Source: Bacteroidota bacterium (GTDB taxonomy: Bacteria > Bacteroidota > Bacteroidia > Chitinophagales > Saprospiraceae). Taken from it: a stretch of 64,000 nucleotides of DNA. The notes under the pieces are model-generated. The model saw only the letters and a program-made list of their open reading frames with translations. It searched no databases and had not been told where the DNA came from. The translations under genes and the position numbers were made by a program. Positions 62,873-64,000 of the stretch are shown here, in pieces. Numbering within the stretch: the stretch's first letter is position 1; the number at the start of each line of letters is the position of its first letter. Location of the stretch: the NCBI GenBank assembly GCA_029781865.1, contig JAKOVW010000091.1:62001-126000 (forward strand). Reading direction: 5' to 3'.

Positions 62873-64000
62873 ATGGAACAAGTTGCAACACACCTTAAAT
62901 TCAGAGTTAAAGACATAAGCCTTGCTGATTGGGGCCGTAAAGAGATCGAGCTCGCAGAAGCAGAAATGCCGGGATTGATGTCCCTGAGAGCTGAATACGG
63001 CGCCACTAAACCTTTAAAAGGGGCCCGTATCGCAGGTTGTCTTCACATGACCATTCAGACCGCAGTTCTTATCGAGACCTTAATAGAATTAGGTGCAGAG
63101 GTGAGCTGGTCTTCCTGTAATATATTTTCGACGCAAGACCATGCCGCTGCGGCTATTGCTGCAAGGAATATTCCGGTCTTTGCCTGGAAAGGAATGAATG
63201 AAGAAGAGTTTAACTGGTGTATTGAGCAAACTATTTTTGCTTTCAAAGACGGCCAACCATTGAATATGATCCTAGATGACGGAGGCGATCTTACCAATAT
63301 GGTTTTAGATCAATATCCTGAGCTTGTAAAGGGAATTCGCGGAATTTCCGAAGAAACAACCACGGGTGTACTACGCTTATACGATCGGATGAAAAACGGA
63401 GGTCTCCCTTTACCTTGTTTTAATGTAAATGATTCTGTTACCAAATCTAAATTTGATAATAAATACGGTTGCAAAGAATCTTTGGTTGATGCCATTCGCA
63501 GAGCAACCGATATCATGATGGCCGGAAAAGTAGCCGTCGTAGCCGGATACGGAGATGTTGGAAAAGGATCTGCTGCATCTTTACGTGGAGCAGGCTGCAG
63601 AGTTATCGTTACAGAAATTGACCCGATCTGCGCTCTTCAGGCTGCAATGGACAGTTATCAGGTCATGAAAATGGAAGATGCCGTGAAAATTGCCAACATT
63701 GTAGTTACTGCAACCGGAAACTGCGACATCATTAATGAAAAGCATTTCCGCAAAATGAAAGATAAAACCATCGTTTGCAACATCGGCCATTTTGATAATG
63801 AAATTGATGTAGCCTGGTTGAAAAATAATTACGGTCAAACCAGAGTCGAAATTAAACCACAGGTAGATAAATACACCATCGATGGTAAAGATATTCTGCT
63901 GCTGGCAGAAGGCCGTTTGGTCAACCTTGGCTGCGCAACGGGTCACCCATCCTTTGTCATGAGTAATTCATTTACCAATCAGTGTCTTGCTCAGCTCGAA
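62873..64000 (+). CDS. ahcY: Adenosylhomocysteinase (3' partial)
   Basis: NAD-dependent hydrolysis of S-adenosylhomocysteine to homocysteine and adenosine in the methyl cycle. From the ATG at 62873 the frame stays open to the window edge (376 codons). Features: [74 protein letters not shown]; the NAD-binding [20 protein letters not shown]; and [34 protein letters not shown]. The last visible residues ([22 protein letters not shown]) are near the end of the usual roughly 430-residue protein; the stop lies outside the window. Confidence 0.97.
   Translation, partial: MEQVATHLKFRVKDISLADWGRKEIELAEAEMPGLMSLRAEYGATKPLKGARIAGCLHMTIQTAVLIETLIELGAEVSWSSCNIFSTQDHAAAAIAARNIPVFAWKGMNEEEFNWCIEQTIFAFKDGQPLNMILDDGGDLTNMVLDQYPELVKGIRGISEETTTGVLRLYDRMKNGGLPLPCFNVNDSVTKSKFDNKYGCKESLVDAIRRATDIMMAGKVAVVAGYGDVGKGSAASLRGAGCRVIVTEIDPICALQAAMDSYQVMKMEDAVKIANIVVTATGNCDIINEKHFRKMKDKTIVCNIGHFDNEIDVAWLKNNYGQTRVEIKPQVDKYTIDGKDILLLAEGRLVNLGCATGHPSFVMSNSFTNQCLAQLE

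Overview
The window looks like a chromosomal segment from a Bacteroidota bacterium, plausibly the Saprospiria or a related environmental lineage. The lineage is inferred from four things. Several secreted proteins carry C-terminal type IX secretion (T9SS) sorting domains of type A and type B. A DUF1800/DUF1501 pair is present. Many genes are preceded by the Bacteroidota promoter -7 element TAnnTTTG. The housekeeping proteins (TopoIV A, alanine dehydrogenase beside TsaE, PadR beside PspC) have Bacteroidota-like forms and order. No rRNA, tRNA, transposase, integrase, phage, CRISPR or recognisable defence gene is visible, so this is mostly core genome with repeat-rich intergenic spacers.

Layout. 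1-10 kb: an anchor-B T9SS protein (cut by the left edge), fumarase, an M16 peptidase, ParC on the minus strand, a small Arg-rich secreted protein and a LolA-like protein. 9.6-17.3 kb: tsaE-ald, a polyprenyl synthase (minus), a membrane protein followed by purQ, and a large DsbD. 17.3-22 kb (minus): an aldehyde dehydrogenase-mlaE-mlaF operon, an empty 0.8-kb gap, then padR-pspC. 22-25.7 kb (plus): lipid kinase, ROK kinase and a DUF4139 protein. 25.8-26.8 kb: a tandem array of 176-bp repeats. 26.8-30.7 kb (minus): DUF1501, DUF1800 and an unknown protein. 31-46.5 kb (mostly minus): a small lipoprotein, an amidohydrolase, DUF1015, a GbsR-type regulator, gcvT, a HEAT-cyclophilin lipoprotein, a small membrane protein, PBP1A, aroB, a T9SS protein and recQ-aroQ. 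46.6-52.8 kb (mostly plus): a PLP decarboxylase, the rpsF-rpsR-rplI operon with a clear promoter and terminator, a type B T9SS protein and an SDR. 52.8-64 kb: a four-helix-bundle gene between inverted repeats, a ten-Asp-box secreted protein, a repeat-rich spacer, an EF-G-like GTPase, a second repeat array (130-bp units), a GT9 glycosyltransferase, gamma-glutamyltransferase, and ahcY running off the right edge.

Genes that appear to work together: rpsF-rpsR-rplI (ribosome), mlaE-mlaF (lipid transport core without an adjacent MCE protein), padR-pspC (regulator and envelope protein), recQ-aroQ (translationally coupled), aroB and aroQ (shikimate pathway, separated by one T9SS gene), DUF1800-DUF1501 (secreted pair), and tsaE-ald.

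The least explained content is intergenic. A CGCAAAG-rich inverted-repeat module occurs as a solitary copy, in a 176-bp tandem array and in a 130-bp tandem array. GTTAGGAG clusters sit just after stop codons, always with the G-rich strand matching the coding strand of the upstream gene, and two of them form an 18-bp inverted repeat around a four-helix-bundle gene. A third family is built on GTTGCAAGTT palindromes. I found no convincing new multi-gene system; these repeat families are the best candidates for follow-up.
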